Assembly: GCA_000381625.1 (NCBI GenBank)
Contig: KB906767.1
Coordinates: 3,987,304 to 4,051,303 of the forward strand
Direction: 5' to 3'
DNA length: 64,000 bases
Origin: Bryobacterales bacterium KBS 96
Lineage (GTDB): Bacteria > Acidobacteriota > Terriglobia > Bryobacterales > Bryobacteraceae
Positions within the stretch are counted from its first letter, which is position 1, and every line of letters begins with the position of its first letter. The notes beneath the pieces are model-generated. The model saw nothing but the letters and a program-made list of their open reading frames with translations. It made no database searches and was not told where the DNA came from. Made by a program: the position numbers and the translations under genes. Below, piece by piece: positions 50,652-60,145 of the stretch.

Positions 50652-52076
50652 ATGTCAAAGGCAAATGGCGCGGCGCGTCCGCGAACGATCATCGAGAAGG
50701 TTTGGGACAACCACGTGGTTGCGGACCGCGAGGGCGCGCCCACGTTGATTTACATCGACCTGCATCTGGTCCACGAAGTGACTTCGCCGCAGGCGTTCTC
50801 CGGTCTCCGCGAGCGCGGTTTGAAAGTGCGCCGCCCCGAACTTACGGTGGCGACAACGGATCACAGCATCCCAACGCATGATCGTTCCCTGCCTATCCTC
50901 GATCGAATCGCGGCGGCGCAGATCGACCAGCTTGAAAAGAACTGCCGCGATTTCGGCATCAAGCTCTTCGGCCCGCACAGCGAGAACCAGGGCATCGTCC
51001 ACATCATCGGCCCCGAGCAGGGCTTCACGCAGCCCGGCATGACCGTGGTCTGCGGCGATAGCCACACCGCCACCCACGGCGCTTTCGGCGCTCTCGCGTT
51101 CGGCATCGGCACCAGCCAGGTGGAGCATGTCCTCGCGACACAGTGCCTTCTTCAGCGCAAATCGCAGACCTACGAGGTGCGTGTCGAAGGCGACCTCAAG
51201 AACGGTGTCGGCGCGAAGGACATCATCCTGAACCTGATTTCGCGGATCGGCATCGGCGGCGGAACCGGCTGCGTGTTCGAATACTGCGGCTCCACCATTC
51301 GTTCGCTGTCGATGGAAGAGCGAATGACCATCTGCAACATGTCGATTGAAGCCGGAGCCCGCGCCGGTCTGGTCGCGCCCGACGAAAAGACTTACGAGTA
51401 TCTGAAAGGCAGGCCATACGCTCCCAAGGGCGCGGAGTGGGAGAAAGCTTTATCGCTTTGGCGGCAACTGCCGACCGATGATGGCGCCACGTTCGACAAA
51501 AGCATTACGATCGACGCTTCATCGCTCGAACCGATGATCACGTTCGGCACGAACCCCGGCATGGGCATCTCCATCACGGCCCCGGTGCCCGACCCCGCTA
51601 CCCTTAGCGATCCGCTCGAACGTGACTCGCTAGCCAAGGCGCTCCGCTATATGGATCTACCCTCCGGCAAGCCGCTGCTGGGGCATCCGGTGAATGTCGT
51701 GTTCATCGGAAGCTGCACGAATTCGCGCATCTCCGATCTGCGTGCTGCCGCCGGCATCCTGAAGGGGCGCAAGGTGAGCCCGGGCGTACGCGTGATGGTT
51801 GTGCCCGGTTCTCACATTGTGAAAGAGCAGGCGCAAGCCGAAGGGCTTGACCGGATCTTCAAGGACGCCGGCGCCGAGTGGCGTGAAGCCGGCTGCTCCA
51901 TGTGCATCGCGATGAACGGCGATCAACTGCAGCCTGGCGAATACAGCGTCTCGACCAGCAATCGCAACTTTGAAGGCCGGCAGGGCAAAGGCGGCCGGAC
52001 CTTCCTCGCCAGCCCGCTAACCGCCGCGGCCACCGCAGTCACCGGGGTCGTGACGGACGTTCGCACGCTGCTCTAA
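50652..52076 (+). CDS. leuC: 3-isopropylmalate dehydratase large subunit
   Basis: Aconitase-family subunit carrying the 4Fe-4S cluster that isomerises 2- to 3-isopropylmalate with LeuD. 474 residues. [10 protein letters not shown] and [20 protein letters not shown] open the protein; [20 protein letters not shown] near residue 135 and [16 protein letters not shown] follow. Cluster cysteines are in [20 protein letters not shown] near 350 and [20 protein letters not shown] near 415 (Cys-x2-Cys). GGGAGG lies about nine bases before the ATG, next to a hairpin. The segment ASLEP-like [17 protein letters not shown] is typical. Confidence 0.95.
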   Translation: MSKANGAARPRTIIEKVWDNHVVADREGAPTLIYIDLHLVHEVTSPQAFSGLRERGLKVRRPELTVATTDHSIPTHDRSLPILDRIAAAQIDQLEKNCRDFGIKLFGPHSENQGIVHIIGPEQGFTQPGMTVVCGDSHTATHGAFGALAFGIGTSQVEHVLATQCLLQRKSQTYEVRVEGDLKNGVGAKDIILNLISRIGIGGGTGCVFEYCGSTIRSLSMEERMTICNMSIEAGARAGLVAPDEKTYEYLKGRPYAPKGAEWEKALSLWRQLPTDDGATFDKSITIDASSLEPMITFGTNPGMGISITAPVPDPATLSDPLERDSLAKALRYMDLPSGKPLLGHPVNVVFIGSCTNSRISDLRAAAGILKGRKVSPGVRVMVVPGSHIVKEQAQAEGLDRIFKDAGAEWREAGCSMCIAMNGDQLQPGEYSVSTSNRNFEGRQGKGGRTFLASPLTAAATAVTGVVTDVRTLL

Positions 52077-52094
52077 TCGGGAGGCATCACATCA

Positions 52095-52703
52095 ATGGAA
52101 AAATTCACGAAATTCACCAGTCGCATCGCTCCGCTGCCAATCGACAATGTCGATACCGACCAGATCATCCCCGCGCGCTTCCTGAAGACGATTTCAAAAG
52201 TGGGCTTGGGCGACCAGCTCTTCTGCGACTGGCGCTACGACGAGCAGGGCAATCCTAAGCCGGAGTTCATTCTGAACAAGCCGGAAGGGAAAGCGGCGCA
52301 GATTCTGCTCGCGGGCGATAACTTCGGTTGCGGCAGCTCGCGCGAGCACGCGCCTTGGGCGCTGACACAATATGGTTTTCGCGCGGTCATCAGCACCTCG
52401 TTTGCCGATATCTTTCGCGGAAACGCCGTCAAGAACTCGGTTGTGCCTGTCGAGGTTCCGCGCGATGCGCAGGAAAGGCTATTCAAGGCCGTCGCGGAAA
52501 ATCCGGAAGTGACCGTGACGGTGGATCTGGCGCAACAGAAGCTCATATTGCCGGATGGCTCGGCAGTGGAATTTCCCATCGACGAATTCTCAAAGCACTG
52601 TTTGCTCGAAGGTGTGGACGAGCTCGGCTACATCCTCCAGCAGGAGGACGCCATCGCGGCGTATGAGGCGAAGCGGCCGTTGACGATTAACGCGCTGGCT
52701 TGA
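52095..52703 (+). CDS. leuD: 3-isopropylmalate dehydratase small subunit
   Basis: Swivelling-domain partner of LeuC. 202 residues, normal length. FTSRIAPLPIDNVDTDQIIP at the N-terminus, ARFLKTISKVGLGDQLFCDW next, and the signature LAGDNFGCGSSREHAPWALT near residue 74 that places the substrate loop at the LeuC cluster. FADIFRGNAVKNSVVPVEV is also conserved. GGGAGG precedes the ATG by ten bases, 18 bases after leuC. Last gene of the leu operon. Confidence 0.95.
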   Translation: MEKFTKFTSRIAPLPIDNVDTDQIIPARFLKTISKVGLGDQLFCDWRYDEQGNPKPEFILNKPEGKAAQILLAGDNFGCGSSREHAPWALTQYGFRAVISTSFADIFRGNAVKNSVVPVEVPRDAQERLFKAVAENPEVTVTVDLAQQKLILPDGSAVEFPIDEFSKHCLLEGVDELGYILQQEDAIAAYEAKRPLTINALA

Positions 52704-52793
52704 AGTCCACCCGCAAGGGTTGGATGAAATCATTCACGGCCGGCGGCCGGGGGGGGCGTGCCTCGCACGACAACAAATTACGAATCTCGTGTA

Positions 52794-52813
52794 GGGCCGG
52801 GCATGCCCGACCC
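52794..52813. repeat. GCATGC-centred palindrome, one mismatch
   Basis: GGGCCGGGCATGCCCGACCC: palindromic over 20 bases except one C/A pair. It lies between leuD and the methyltransferase gene, just upstream of the chosen methyltransferase start. Confidence 0.55.
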
Positions 52814-52832
52814 AACAGCGACAGCAGCAAAC

Positions 52833-53585
52833 ATGAATTTGGCCGTCCGTTTTAGTGAATTAGTTCGAAAAGGCTTGCGCTTCAGAAGCAAGTTCGAGGA
52901 AGTCAAGCGAAGCATCGTATTGCCCGATTTTGAATGGTATCCATACGATTGCTTTGCAAATTTGTTTTATATCCAGCAGTTGGCGCACGAGGCAGATCTG
53001 CCGATGCCTGAACTGATCGGAAATCAGCGTGTATTGGATGTCGGGGCAGCGGACGGGGCTCTCAGCTTTTTCTTTGAGTCTCTTGGCAATACCGTGCATG
53101 CATGTGATTATTCGGGCTCTAATATAAACAGAATGCAGGCAATACGTCTGCTAGCCTCCCAGTTGCACTCGTCCATAGAAATCAGTGACGTAAATCTTGA
53201 TTCGAATTTCGCGATAGAAGGTGAATATGGGCTAGCGCTGTTCCTTGGCATTCTGTATCATCTGAAGAATCCGTTCTACGTACTGGAATCGTTGAGCCGG
53301 CACTCACGATATTGCCTTTTAAGCACTCGTGTTGCTCGTTTTAGCCCCGATCGCCAATTATGCCTCGACAACCTGCCGCTTGCTCAGTTGCTGGACGCCG
53401 GCGATTGTAATTCCGATGCCACTAACTACTGGATCTTTACGCCCGCAGGCTTGGAGCGGCTTGTGCGCAGATGTGGTTGGACGGTCTGTTCATCGGCCTG
53501 TACGGGCGCTTCCGTCTCCGATCCTCGCACGCAAACGGGAGATGAGCGGATGTTTATGCTCCTAAGCAGCCTTCACCAGCGGTAA
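52833..53585 (+). CDS. Class I SAM-dependent methyltransferase
   Basis: 250-residue methyltransferase. ELIGNQRVLDVGAADGALSF near residue 65 is the SAM-binding motif I, HACDYSGSNINRMQAIRLL follows, and LALFLGILYHLKNPFYVLES near 138 is the CmoB/DUF1698-like motif. FTPAGLERLVRRCGWTV matches the C-terminal part of such enzymes. The acceptor is unknown. ATG 52833 (MNLAVRFSELVRKGLRF) is preferred; the frame is open upstream through a palindrome repeat that is clearly non-coding. The gene is noticeably more AT-rich at third positions than its neighbours, which suggests acquisition by transfer. Confidence 0.75.
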   Translation: MNLAVRFSELVRKGLRFRSKFEEVKRSIVLPDFEWYPYDCFANLFYIQQLAHEADLPMPELIGNQRVLDVGAADGALSFFFESLGNTVHACDYSGSNINRMQAIRLLASQLHSSIEISDVNLDSNFAIEGEYGLALFLGILYHLKNPFYVLESLSRHSRYCLLSTRVARFSPDRQLCLDNLPLAQLLDAGDCNSDATNYWIFTPAGLERLVRRCGWTVCSSACTGASVSDPRTQTGDERMFMLLSSLHQR

Positions 53586-53626
53586 CCGCGGTTGTCCATT
53601 ATTGCCGCGTTGTGAATTCCGGAACA

Positions 53627-54226
53627 TCACGGTAGCGGCTTCATCATCAGATTCTTGAACATCACCACGCTGCCCTTGTTGTGCTGCTGGAGCGCGAGGT
53701 AGCCGCTCGTATATGTATTCTTCTCATCCACGAAATCGACCACTTTCTTATGGTTGACCTCAATAATGATGTGGTTGCCACGAGCGATGACCTGTTGGTT
53801 GAACCATGTATCCGGCGGCACGAGCTGCTTATAAATCTTTACGAAGTTGTAGAGACTTCCCGTTCGCACTGGATCTTTGTGGGTGCTGTTCACCTGGACT
53901 TCGTAGCCATGGGGAAATCCCGGTCCGAAAGCCGTCCGGAAATACATGCCTGAGTTTCCACCATCGCTGATCTTCACATCGGCTTTGAACTCGCAGTTCG
54001 TGCATTGGCGCACCATCCAGAACAAATGGCTCGACTCTCCATCGCCAACAATCATTCCATCTTTGGCGGTCCAGGATTCGGGATTCTGGTTGGCTTTCCA
54101 GCCGTCGAGAGTCTTCCCGTCAAACATCTTGATCCAGCCGTTATCCGCTGCCGATAGAAGAGAAGCTGAGAGTAGGCCGAAGAAGATGAGAGCAAAGCCT
54201 GTCGCCAATTTTTTCATAAGCATCAT
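53627..54226 (-). CDS. DUF1080 (3-keto-disaccharide hydrolase-type) secreted protein
   Basis: 199-residue exported protein with a concanavalin-like fold. Signal peptide: KLATGFALIFFGLLSASLLSA. DUF1080 blocks: GWIKMFDGKTLDGWKANQNP, WTAKDGMIVGDGESSHLFW, FKADVKISDGGNSGMYFRTA, GYEVQVNSTHKDPVRTGSLY and NHIIIEVNHKKVVDFVDEKN. Family members have been described as 3-keto-glycoside hydrolases. ATG 54226 or 54223 both fit AGGA a few bases upstream. It lies 32 bases after a Tat-exported Gfo/Idh oxidoreductase on the same strand, an expected functional partner. Confidence 0.88.
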   Translation of the reverse strand: MMLMKKLATGFALIFFGLLSASLLSAADNGWIKMFDGKTLDGWKANQNPESWTAKDGMIVGDGESSHLFWMVRQCTNCEFKADVKISDGGNSGMYFRTAFGPGFPHGYEVQVNSTHKDPVRTGSLYNFVKIYKQLVPPDTWFNQQVIARGNHIIIEVNHKKVVDFVDEKNTYTSGYLALQQHNKGSVVMFKNLMMKPLP

Positions 54227-54258
54227 CGTATCCTGTGGGATTTAAAATGCGATTCTGA

Positions 54259-55605
54259 TTAGACCGGCCGCGGCTGTTTCTTTAAATTCCACGGCTTGCG
54301 AAAATAGCGGTGCAGCATATGCTCCGCTTTCTTGTTATCGATAATCTGTTCTCGGTCATCGTCCCAATGAAGCCGGTCGCCGGTGCGAAACGCGATGTTT
54401 GAAAGCAGACCGGCCTTGGTCAAGCGATGTCCATACCGGAGATTGCACGTTGTCTCGAGGTTACGTGATTTGATCGCATCGAGAAACTCCCTCAAATGGC
54501 CGGGTGAGTCCGGTATACTTTGCGGCGGAGTTGGGAAATCGTCGATGCGCTTGCCTCCGACGTAGATTTCATGGCGGCCATAGTTGGTTACGAGTGAAGC
54601 ATCGGTTCCTTCAAATAGACATCCGATGTCGCCCATGTGCTCAAAGCCCGGCAAAGGCGAGGAGCGCAAGCTGAATGTGTAGAGCAACTCCGGGTATTCC
54701 AGCACGGCGTCGATCACGTCCGGAGTCTCCGTTTCATCCTTGATGAAATACCTTCCGCCCGCCGAGGAGACGCTCTCGGGCGCTTTCAAGTCAAGAGCCC
54801 AGAACACTACGTCCGAGATATGGCACCAGAAATCGATGAACATTCCTCCTGAGTAATCCCAGAAGTAACGAAAGTTGAAATGTGAGCGCATCGGGTCGTA
54901 CGGACGCTTCGGCGCAGGTCCCAACCAGAAGTCGTAGTCGAATCCAGGTGGCAGGGTTGCGGGTTCGGTCGTCGTGAATGGCTCGCGGGGAGAAGCCTTC
55001 CACGCGTGAACCCGCGTAATCTTTCCTAGCTTCCCGGAGCGAACCATCTCAACGACACGGCGATAATTCGGCAGATCGTTATGAATATGGTTTCCCATTT
55101 GGGTAACGCGCTTGTGATTCAATGAGGCGTCGGCCATGGCTCGCCCTTCCGCGAGGCTATAACTCAGGGGCTTTTCGACGAAAACGTCTTTGCCCGCTTC
55201 AAACGCCTGAACGGTAGGAATTGAGTGCCAATGGTCCGGTGTCACAATGGACACTGCGTCAATTTCCTTCAACTCCAGGAGCTTCCGGAAATCTCCAAAT
55301 TTCTGCGGCGCCTGCCCGCGCGCGCTGCGAACAATCTCAATCGCCCGATCGGCATGACGTTCGTCCACATCGCAAATGGCTGCGATGCGAACATCCGGGT
55401 GCTTAAGGAACTCCTTCAGTCGGCCCGTCCCCTGTCCGCCGACGCCGATCATTCCGAGGACGATTTGATTGTTTGGGCTTTGGGCGGCCGCGAATGTGGG
55501 CCGGGCAAGCGCGACCGCGCCGGCTGACACCGCAGCAGATGCAAGAAATGAGCGACGGGAGACGGCTGCCGCGCTATTAGGGGATTCTGGTTGTATTTCG
55601 CTCAT
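54259..55605 (-). CDS. Gfo/Idh/MocA family oxidoreductase with Tat signal
   Basis: 448-residue NAD(P)-dependent sugar oxidoreductase exported by Tat. The signal is VSRRSFLASAAVSAGAVALA. The Rossmann domain starts QIVLGMIGVGGQGTGRLKEF; CDVDERHADRAIEIVRSARG, VSIVTPDHWHSIPTVQAFEA and DVFVEKPLSYSLAEGRAMAD (with catalytic EKP Lys) follow. MFIDFWCHISDVVFWALDLK and the C-terminal domain are standard for the group that oxidises glycosides or polyols. ATG 55605 is chosen over an in-frame upstream ATG because it gives the normal distance to SRRSFL. It probably works with the adjacent DUF1080 protein; a bound cofactor is needed for export. Confidence 0.88.
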   Translation of the reverse strand: MSEIQPESPNSAAAVSRRSFLASAAVSAGAVALARPTFAAAQSPNNQIVLGMIGVGGQGTGRLKEFLKHPDVRIAAICDVDERHADRAIEIVRSARGQAPQKFGDFRKLLELKEIDAVSIVTPDHWHSIPTVQAFEAGKDVFVEKPLSYSLAEGRAMADASLNHKRVTQMGNHIHNDLPNYRRVVEMVRSGKLGKITRVHAWKASPREPFTTTEPATLPPGFDYDFWLGPAPKRPYDPMRSHFNFRYFWDYSGGMFIDFWCHISDVVFWALDLKAPESVSSAGGRYFIKDETETPDVIDAVLEYPELLYTFSLRSSPLPGFEHMGDIGCLFEGTDASLVTNYGRHEIYVGGKRIDDFPTPPQSIPDSPGHLREFLDAIKSRNLETTCNLRYGHRLTKAGLLSNIAFRTGDRLHWDDDREQIIDNKKAEHMLHRYFRKPWNLKKQPRPV

Positions 55606-55924
55606 AGTCCAGTGAATTTTGCCTCCGATGGAGCCCATTATTTTGAAAAGCAGCCTCGACGATAGGCTGTCTGCTTTTGGAACGAAGATCGGATCGGCGG
55701 AATATTAGATTCTACACTTGTAGCCCGATTCAATTTAAGTTGGAGCGGTCGAGGCATCCTACCGCGAGACGGCACTCGTGCCGAAGAGTCAAATCTGTAT
55801 CGGAAAACTCCAAATCCGTTGTAGGGGCGACGCATGCGGTACGGTCTCATGAGATCCGCTACAGGTTGTATCAGGACATCCGTTACAAAAAGGGGTATGT
55901 TAATGAGCCGGGGATCGGCTGGAG
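55606..55924. other. Intergenic region between the Gfo/Idh gene and the IS481 remnant
   Basis: 319 bases without an intact gene. CGCATGC-containing sequence near 55829-55837 looks like a decayed member of the palindrome family. From about 55850 (GTATCAGGACATCCGTTAC) the DNA may be the left end of the IS481 element, but no terminal repeat pair can be shown. Confidence 0.4.
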
Positions 55925-56041
55925 ATGCCCTGGAAAGCGACGGACGTGGAAGAGCAACGATTGGAATTTGTGATCCGGGTGAGCGAGCCCGGATCACAAA
56001 TGAGTCAGCTATGCCGGGAGTTCGGAGTATCGCGACCGACG
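55925..56041 (+). mobile_element. IS481-family transposase remnant (N-terminus only)
   Basis: The first 39 codons (MPWKATDVEEQRLEFVIRVS, then MSQLCREFGVSRPT) match the N-terminal helix-turn-helix of IS481-type transposases, which normally continue GYKWL and go on to a DDE domain. Here the homology stops at SRPT near 56041 and the sequence joins an aminotransferase gene. The catalytic domain is missing, so it cannot transpose. A 13-bp perfect inverted repeat lies inside it (55967-56000). Confidence 0.7.
55967..56000. repeat. 13-bp perfect inverted repeat inside the IS481 remnant
   Basis: TTTGTGATCCGGG (55967-55979) and CCCGGATCACAAA (55988-56000) around the loop TGAGCGAG. It lies in the coding part (FVIRVSEPGSQ), so it may be a coincidence of the reading frame or a functional hairpin of the element. 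Confidence 0.6.
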
Positions 56042-56042
56042 A

Positions 56043-57286
56043 AAAGACCAACAGTATTTTCTGCGCCAATCTCTTTCCACGCCTTGTCTCAACGTATTGC
56101 AGGGCTGTGATGGCATTTATGTGGAAGATCTCCAGGGCCGGCGCTATATGGATTTCCACGGCAACAATGTCCACCAGGTCGGCTTCGGCAATCCACGGGT
56201 GATCGATGCGATTACCGAGCAGATGAAGGCGCTCTCATTTTGCACGCGCCACTATACCAATATTCCCGCTATTCAGCTGGCCGAGAAACTGACGGAGCTT
56301 GCGCCGGGGAATCTGAATAAAGTCCTCTTTGCGCCGGGCGGCACGCTCGCCATCGGCATGGCTCTTAAGCTCGCACGGGCGGCAACCGGCCGTTTCAAAA
56401 CCATCTCGATGTGGGATTCGTTTCACGGCGCCTCGCTCGATGCGATCTCGATCGGCGGGGAAGCGATATTTCGCAGTGGGGCTGGTCCATTGCTGCCGGG
56501 CGCGGAACACGCGCCTCCTCCCGATCCCATTCATTGCCCCTTCGAGTGCGGAGAGCGTTGCAGCCTCCGCTGCGCGAACTACGTCGAGTACATGCTCGAA
56601 AAAGAAGGCGACGTCGCTGCCGTCATTGCCGAAACCATTCGCAGCACGCCCTACATCCCGCCGCCCGAATACTGGCAGCAGGTTCGCGCCGCCTGCGACC
56701 GCCACGGCGCCCTATTGATCCTCGATGAAATTCCACACTGCCTCGGCAGAACGGGCCGCATGTTCACTTGCGAGCACTACGGAATCGTGCCCGATATGTT
56801 GGTGATCGGCAAGGGGCTCGGTGGAGGCATCTTCCCATTCGCGGCATTGATTGCACGGGACACTCTGGACGTAATGCCGGACCGCGCGCTCGGGCACTAC
56901 ACGCACGAAAAGAATCCCGTGGCCTGCGCGGCGGCTCTGGCGACAATTGAGATCTTGGAAGACGGCATTCTCGATCATGTTCGCGTGCTCGGCGATTACA
57001 CGTTGCAGCGTCTCGCGGTCTGAAAGCGCGTCGTCGGATCGTAAAGGATATGCGGGGCCTGGGCCTCTTCTTAGGAGTGGAACTGCAAGAGGCGTCACCG
57101 CAACTCTCCGCCGCCGAAGCCGCCGAGCAAGTGATGTATCGGTCTCTCGAAAAGGGCCTGAATTTCAAGGTCACCAACGGAACGGTCCTCACGCTGACGC
57201 CGGCTCTCACGATTCAACGCGCCGAGATGGACCAGGCGCTCGACATACTGGAATCGGCCATCGCGGAATGTGAATCGGCTGCGTAG
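56043..57286 (+). pseudogene. Class III PLP-dependent aminotransferase, 5' truncated and frameshifted
   Basis: Resembles aspartate-aminotransferase-family class III enzymes of the PbfA type. In frame from about 56043 it reads KDQQYFLRQSLSTPCLNVLQ, then GRRYMDFHGNNVHQVGFGNP, GGTLAIGMALKLARAATGRF, MWDSFHGASLDAISIGGEA, LLILDEIPHCLGRTGRM (PLP Asp) and VIGKGLGGGIFPFAALIARD (PLP Lys). The start is lost: an IS481 fragment joins directly upstream and no ATG or GTG lies in frame before the first conserved block. At 57017-57018 one G appears missing (GCGGTCTGA for GCGGGTCTG), ending the frame at 57023; the C-terminus continues in another frame at 57050-57286 (MRGLGLFLGVELQEA). Confidence 0.75.
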
Positions 57287-57495
57287 ACGCGGAATACAAT
57301 TCTGAGCCGGAAGCGTCAGCGACCATCACTTTGGGATAGGCCGGCAAAGTCGATAGCTCTTGAACTTTCGAAACGGAGCCGCCGCACGTAAGCGCGGGTT
57401 GCGTCGTTTTTCCGGGCCGACCGTGGGTCGTGCGTTATTCCGGCTCATCTCTTAGTAAGTTTGAAGAGCATGACCCGTCTTGGGGCAGCCAAAAG

Positions 57496-59940
57496 TCACT
57501 CGACGCGCAGAGCGATCATAGGGTCTATCTTCGCGGCCTTTCGCGCTGGTAAATAGCTGGCGAGCAGCGCAACGGCGGCTAACAAGGTTGAAACTCCGCC
57601 GAGCACCATCGGATCAAGCGGCCGCACTCGATAAAGCATTCCGCCCAGCAGCCTTGTAAGGCCGGCCGAACCTGCTATGCCGCCCACGAGCCCTACTGTC
57701 ACCCATGCCATTGTGCTGTTCACCATCAGCCGAAGGACATCCATTGTTTCGGCGCCGAGCGCCATGCGAATGCCGATCTCATGGGTCCGCTGCGCCACCG
57801 AATGGCTCACCACGCCCACGATGCCAATGCTAGCCAGAACCAAAGCCAATACCGAGAATACGCTTAGCAGCAGCATGGGCAAGCGTCGCGAACTTGTCGA
57901 ACCACGCACAATGCTCTCCATGGTTTCGATATCGGAGACGGGCCGGTCGGGAAAAACATCTGCCAAGGCTTTCTTGACGGACGCGGTGAATGCGGTTGGC
58001 GCGTTGGTCGTACGAACCACGATGGCCATCGACGGCCAACCGGCTTGCATATAGGGTCGCAAAAATTGCGGCCGCGCAGGCGTGTCCAGCCCCGATTGAT
58101 GCACGTCTCCCACCACGCCCACTACTGTGAGGCGCGGCCCGTCGGAACCGCCGAGCCGGATTGCTCTGCCGACAGGATTTTCCTTCGGCCAGAAGGCATG
58201 CGCCATCGTCTCATTAATCACGATGACTCCCGGCGCGTTTAATGAATCCCGCTGCGTAAATTCCCGCCCTTTCAGAATCGGAATACCCATGGTCCGGAAG
58301 TAGTTTGGGCAGGCGACGGTGTAGTTTGCGCCCGGCATCTGTCCAGGGTCCGCGGGCGGGCGGCCCTCAATCTGAAAGCCCCGGCCCGCGTTCCCTCTGA
58401 AAGGTAAATGAGCAACCGCGCCCACGGACACAACGCCGGGAATTGTACCAACGCGCTCATCGAGATCCTGGCAGAAGCGCGGCAGGCCGGGAGGACCTAC
58501 ATAAATCTCCTCCTGTGGAACTGACATCCACATGGCGAGCACGTTCTTCGGATTCAATCCCGGATCGACGCCCAGCAGTTGCGTCATGCTCTTGATCATC
58601 AGTCCAGCGCCGGAAAGCACAATCAGCGCGAGCGCTACTTCCGAGGCCACCAGGACGTGACGCAGATGGCTCCTGCCACTTGTTCTTCCTGAGCGGCCAC
58701 CTTCTTTCAGAGGCTCGTTCACATCGATACGCAGAGTGCTCAACGCCGGAGCGACGCCGAACAGGATACCTGTCAGGCAGGAAACCAGCAAGGCAAATAC
58801 GAACACGAGGGTATCCATCGGAATGGAATCCACCATTCGAGCAGGCAATCCAAGGTCATTCAGCTTGAAAACATGCAACAGCACCCGATTGCTCCAACCG
58901 GCCAGCAGCAGCCCGGCGGCTCCCCCTGCGACGGCCAGCAAGGTGCTTTCGGTTAGTAATTGGCGCGCGATCCGGGCTCCCGACGCCCCAAGTGCTCGCC
59001 GGATGGCGAACTCCTTCCGCCGCGTCGCGCCGCGCGCCAGCAGCAGGTTCGCCACGTTGACACAGCCAATTAGCAGGACAAATGCCACCGCGGCGAGCAG
59101 CGTCAGCATTGTCGTGCGAAGGCCCTCCATCCCAAACTCGCTTAGCGGCATCACCGTGGCGCCCATGTTGGCATCGTCTTTCGGGTACTGCTTCTGCAGA
59201 CGGCTTCCAATGGCCTCCATCTCCGCTTTGGCCCGGGCCTGGCCCACGCCCGGCTTGAGGCGGGCAATTGCGATGAAACTGTTCTCCTGACGGCCGAAGT
59301 CGGTCTTGGTATAGCCGACCGGCACCCAGAGTTGACGTGGTCCGCTCCAGAATTGCCAGCCGAAATTCTGCGGCATTACTCCAACTACCGTAAAATTCGC
59401 GCCGTCCACGCGGATGGTCCTACCCACCAGAGATGGATCGCCCCCATAGCGACCCTTCCACAGGCCATAGCTGAGGACCACCTCGTGATCCCTGCCGAGA
59501 GTCTCTTCTTCGGCCAGAAAAGTGCGCCCCAGCAAAGGCTTTACGCCCAGCACCTTAAAAAAACCCGCGGAAACTCGCAACCCAGAAACCTGCTCCGCTT
59601 CCTGCCTGGCCCCCGCGGCCGAAAGGTTATAGCCCCTACCAGCGGAATCGAAGATAGCCATGGCCTCAAAAGAATGACTCTGCCGCTCGAAGTCCCAGAA
59701 ATTGGGAGCCGAGACGATGTTCAAATTATCCGGGCCCTTGCCGAAGGTTTCCCACAGCAGCATCAGGCGGTCAGGTTCGGGGAACGGCAGACGCTTCAAC
59801 AACGTTTCGTTGATCACGCTGAAGATGGTGGTATTGGCTCCAATACCAAGCGCCAACGTCAACACTGCAACAATGGCGAAGCCGGGAGTTCGCGCCAGGT
59901 TGCGCAAACCGTAACGGACATCCTGGAGAACGGTTCCCAT
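57496..59940 (-). CDS. ADOP-type ABC permease (duplicated MacB/FtsX domains)
   Basis: 814-residue permease of the acidobacterial duplicated orphan permease family. The N-terminus [20 protein letters not shown] is diagnostic. Two MacB-like periplasmic domains each precede FtsX membrane parts: helix 1 near residue 20 ([20 protein letters not shown]), three helices near 280-400 ([40 protein letters not shown]), one near 430 ([20 protein letters not shown]) and three at the end ([20 protein letters not shown]). [17 protein letters not shown] and [20 protein letters not shown] are the duplicated cytosolic loops. No ATPase gene is adjacent. ATG 59940 is chosen to start at the family N-terminus. Confidence 0.92.
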   Translation of the reverse strand: MGTVLQDVRYGLRNLARTPGFAIVAVLTLALGIGANTTIFSVINETLLKRLPFPEPDRLMLLWETFGKGPDNLNIVSAPNFWDFERQSHSFEAMAIFDSAGRGYNLSAAGARQEAEQVSGLRVSAGFFKVLGVKPLLGRTFLAEEETLGRDHEVVLSYGLWKGRYGGDPSLVGRTIRVDGANFTVVGVMPQNFGWQFWSGPRQLWVPVGYTKTDFGRQENSFIAIARLKPGVGQARAKAEMEAIGSRLQKQYPKDDANMGATVMPLSEFGMEGLRTTMLTLLAAVAFVLLIGCVNVANLLLARGATRRKEFAIRRALGASGARIARQLLTESTLLAVAGGAAGLLLAGWSNRVLLHVFKLNDLGLPARMVDSIPMDTLVFVFALLVSCLTGILFGVAPALSTLRIDVNEPLKEGGRSGRTSGRSHLRHVLVASEVALALIVLSGAGLMIKSMTQLLGVDPGLNPKNVLAMWMSVPQEEIYVGPPGLPRFCQDLDERVGTIPGVVSVGAVAHLPFRGNAGRGFQIEGRPPADPGQMPGANYTVACPNYFRTMGIPILKGREFTQRDSLNAPGVIVINETMAHAFWPKENPVGRAIRLGGSDGPRLTVVGVVGDVHQSGLDTPARPQFLRPYMQAGWPSMAIVVRTTNAPTAFTASVKKALADVFPDRPVSDIETMESIVRGSTSSRRLPMLLLSVFSVLALVLASIGIVGVVSHSVAQRTHEIGIRMALGAETMDVLRLMVNSTMAWVTVGLVGGIAGSAGLTRLLGGMLYRVRPLDPMVLGGVSTLLAAVALLASYLPARKAAKIDPMIALRVE

Positions 59941-60145
59941 AGTAATCCTCGTTCCAAGGTGCAAGCATACTGCCAGTCGCAATTACCAGGGTGGGTGTGT
60001 AAAACATAGCTATTTCCTCTGGCGAAACTGCGGCGCGCGTGCGGTGTGGCCGGTTGCGTGACAGCGGTGTTCGAATTCGAAACTGGACAATCGCCCATGT
60101 AGGCGGCGTTTATGCGCGTCCTCTGTCGTGACAATGAATCTTCGT

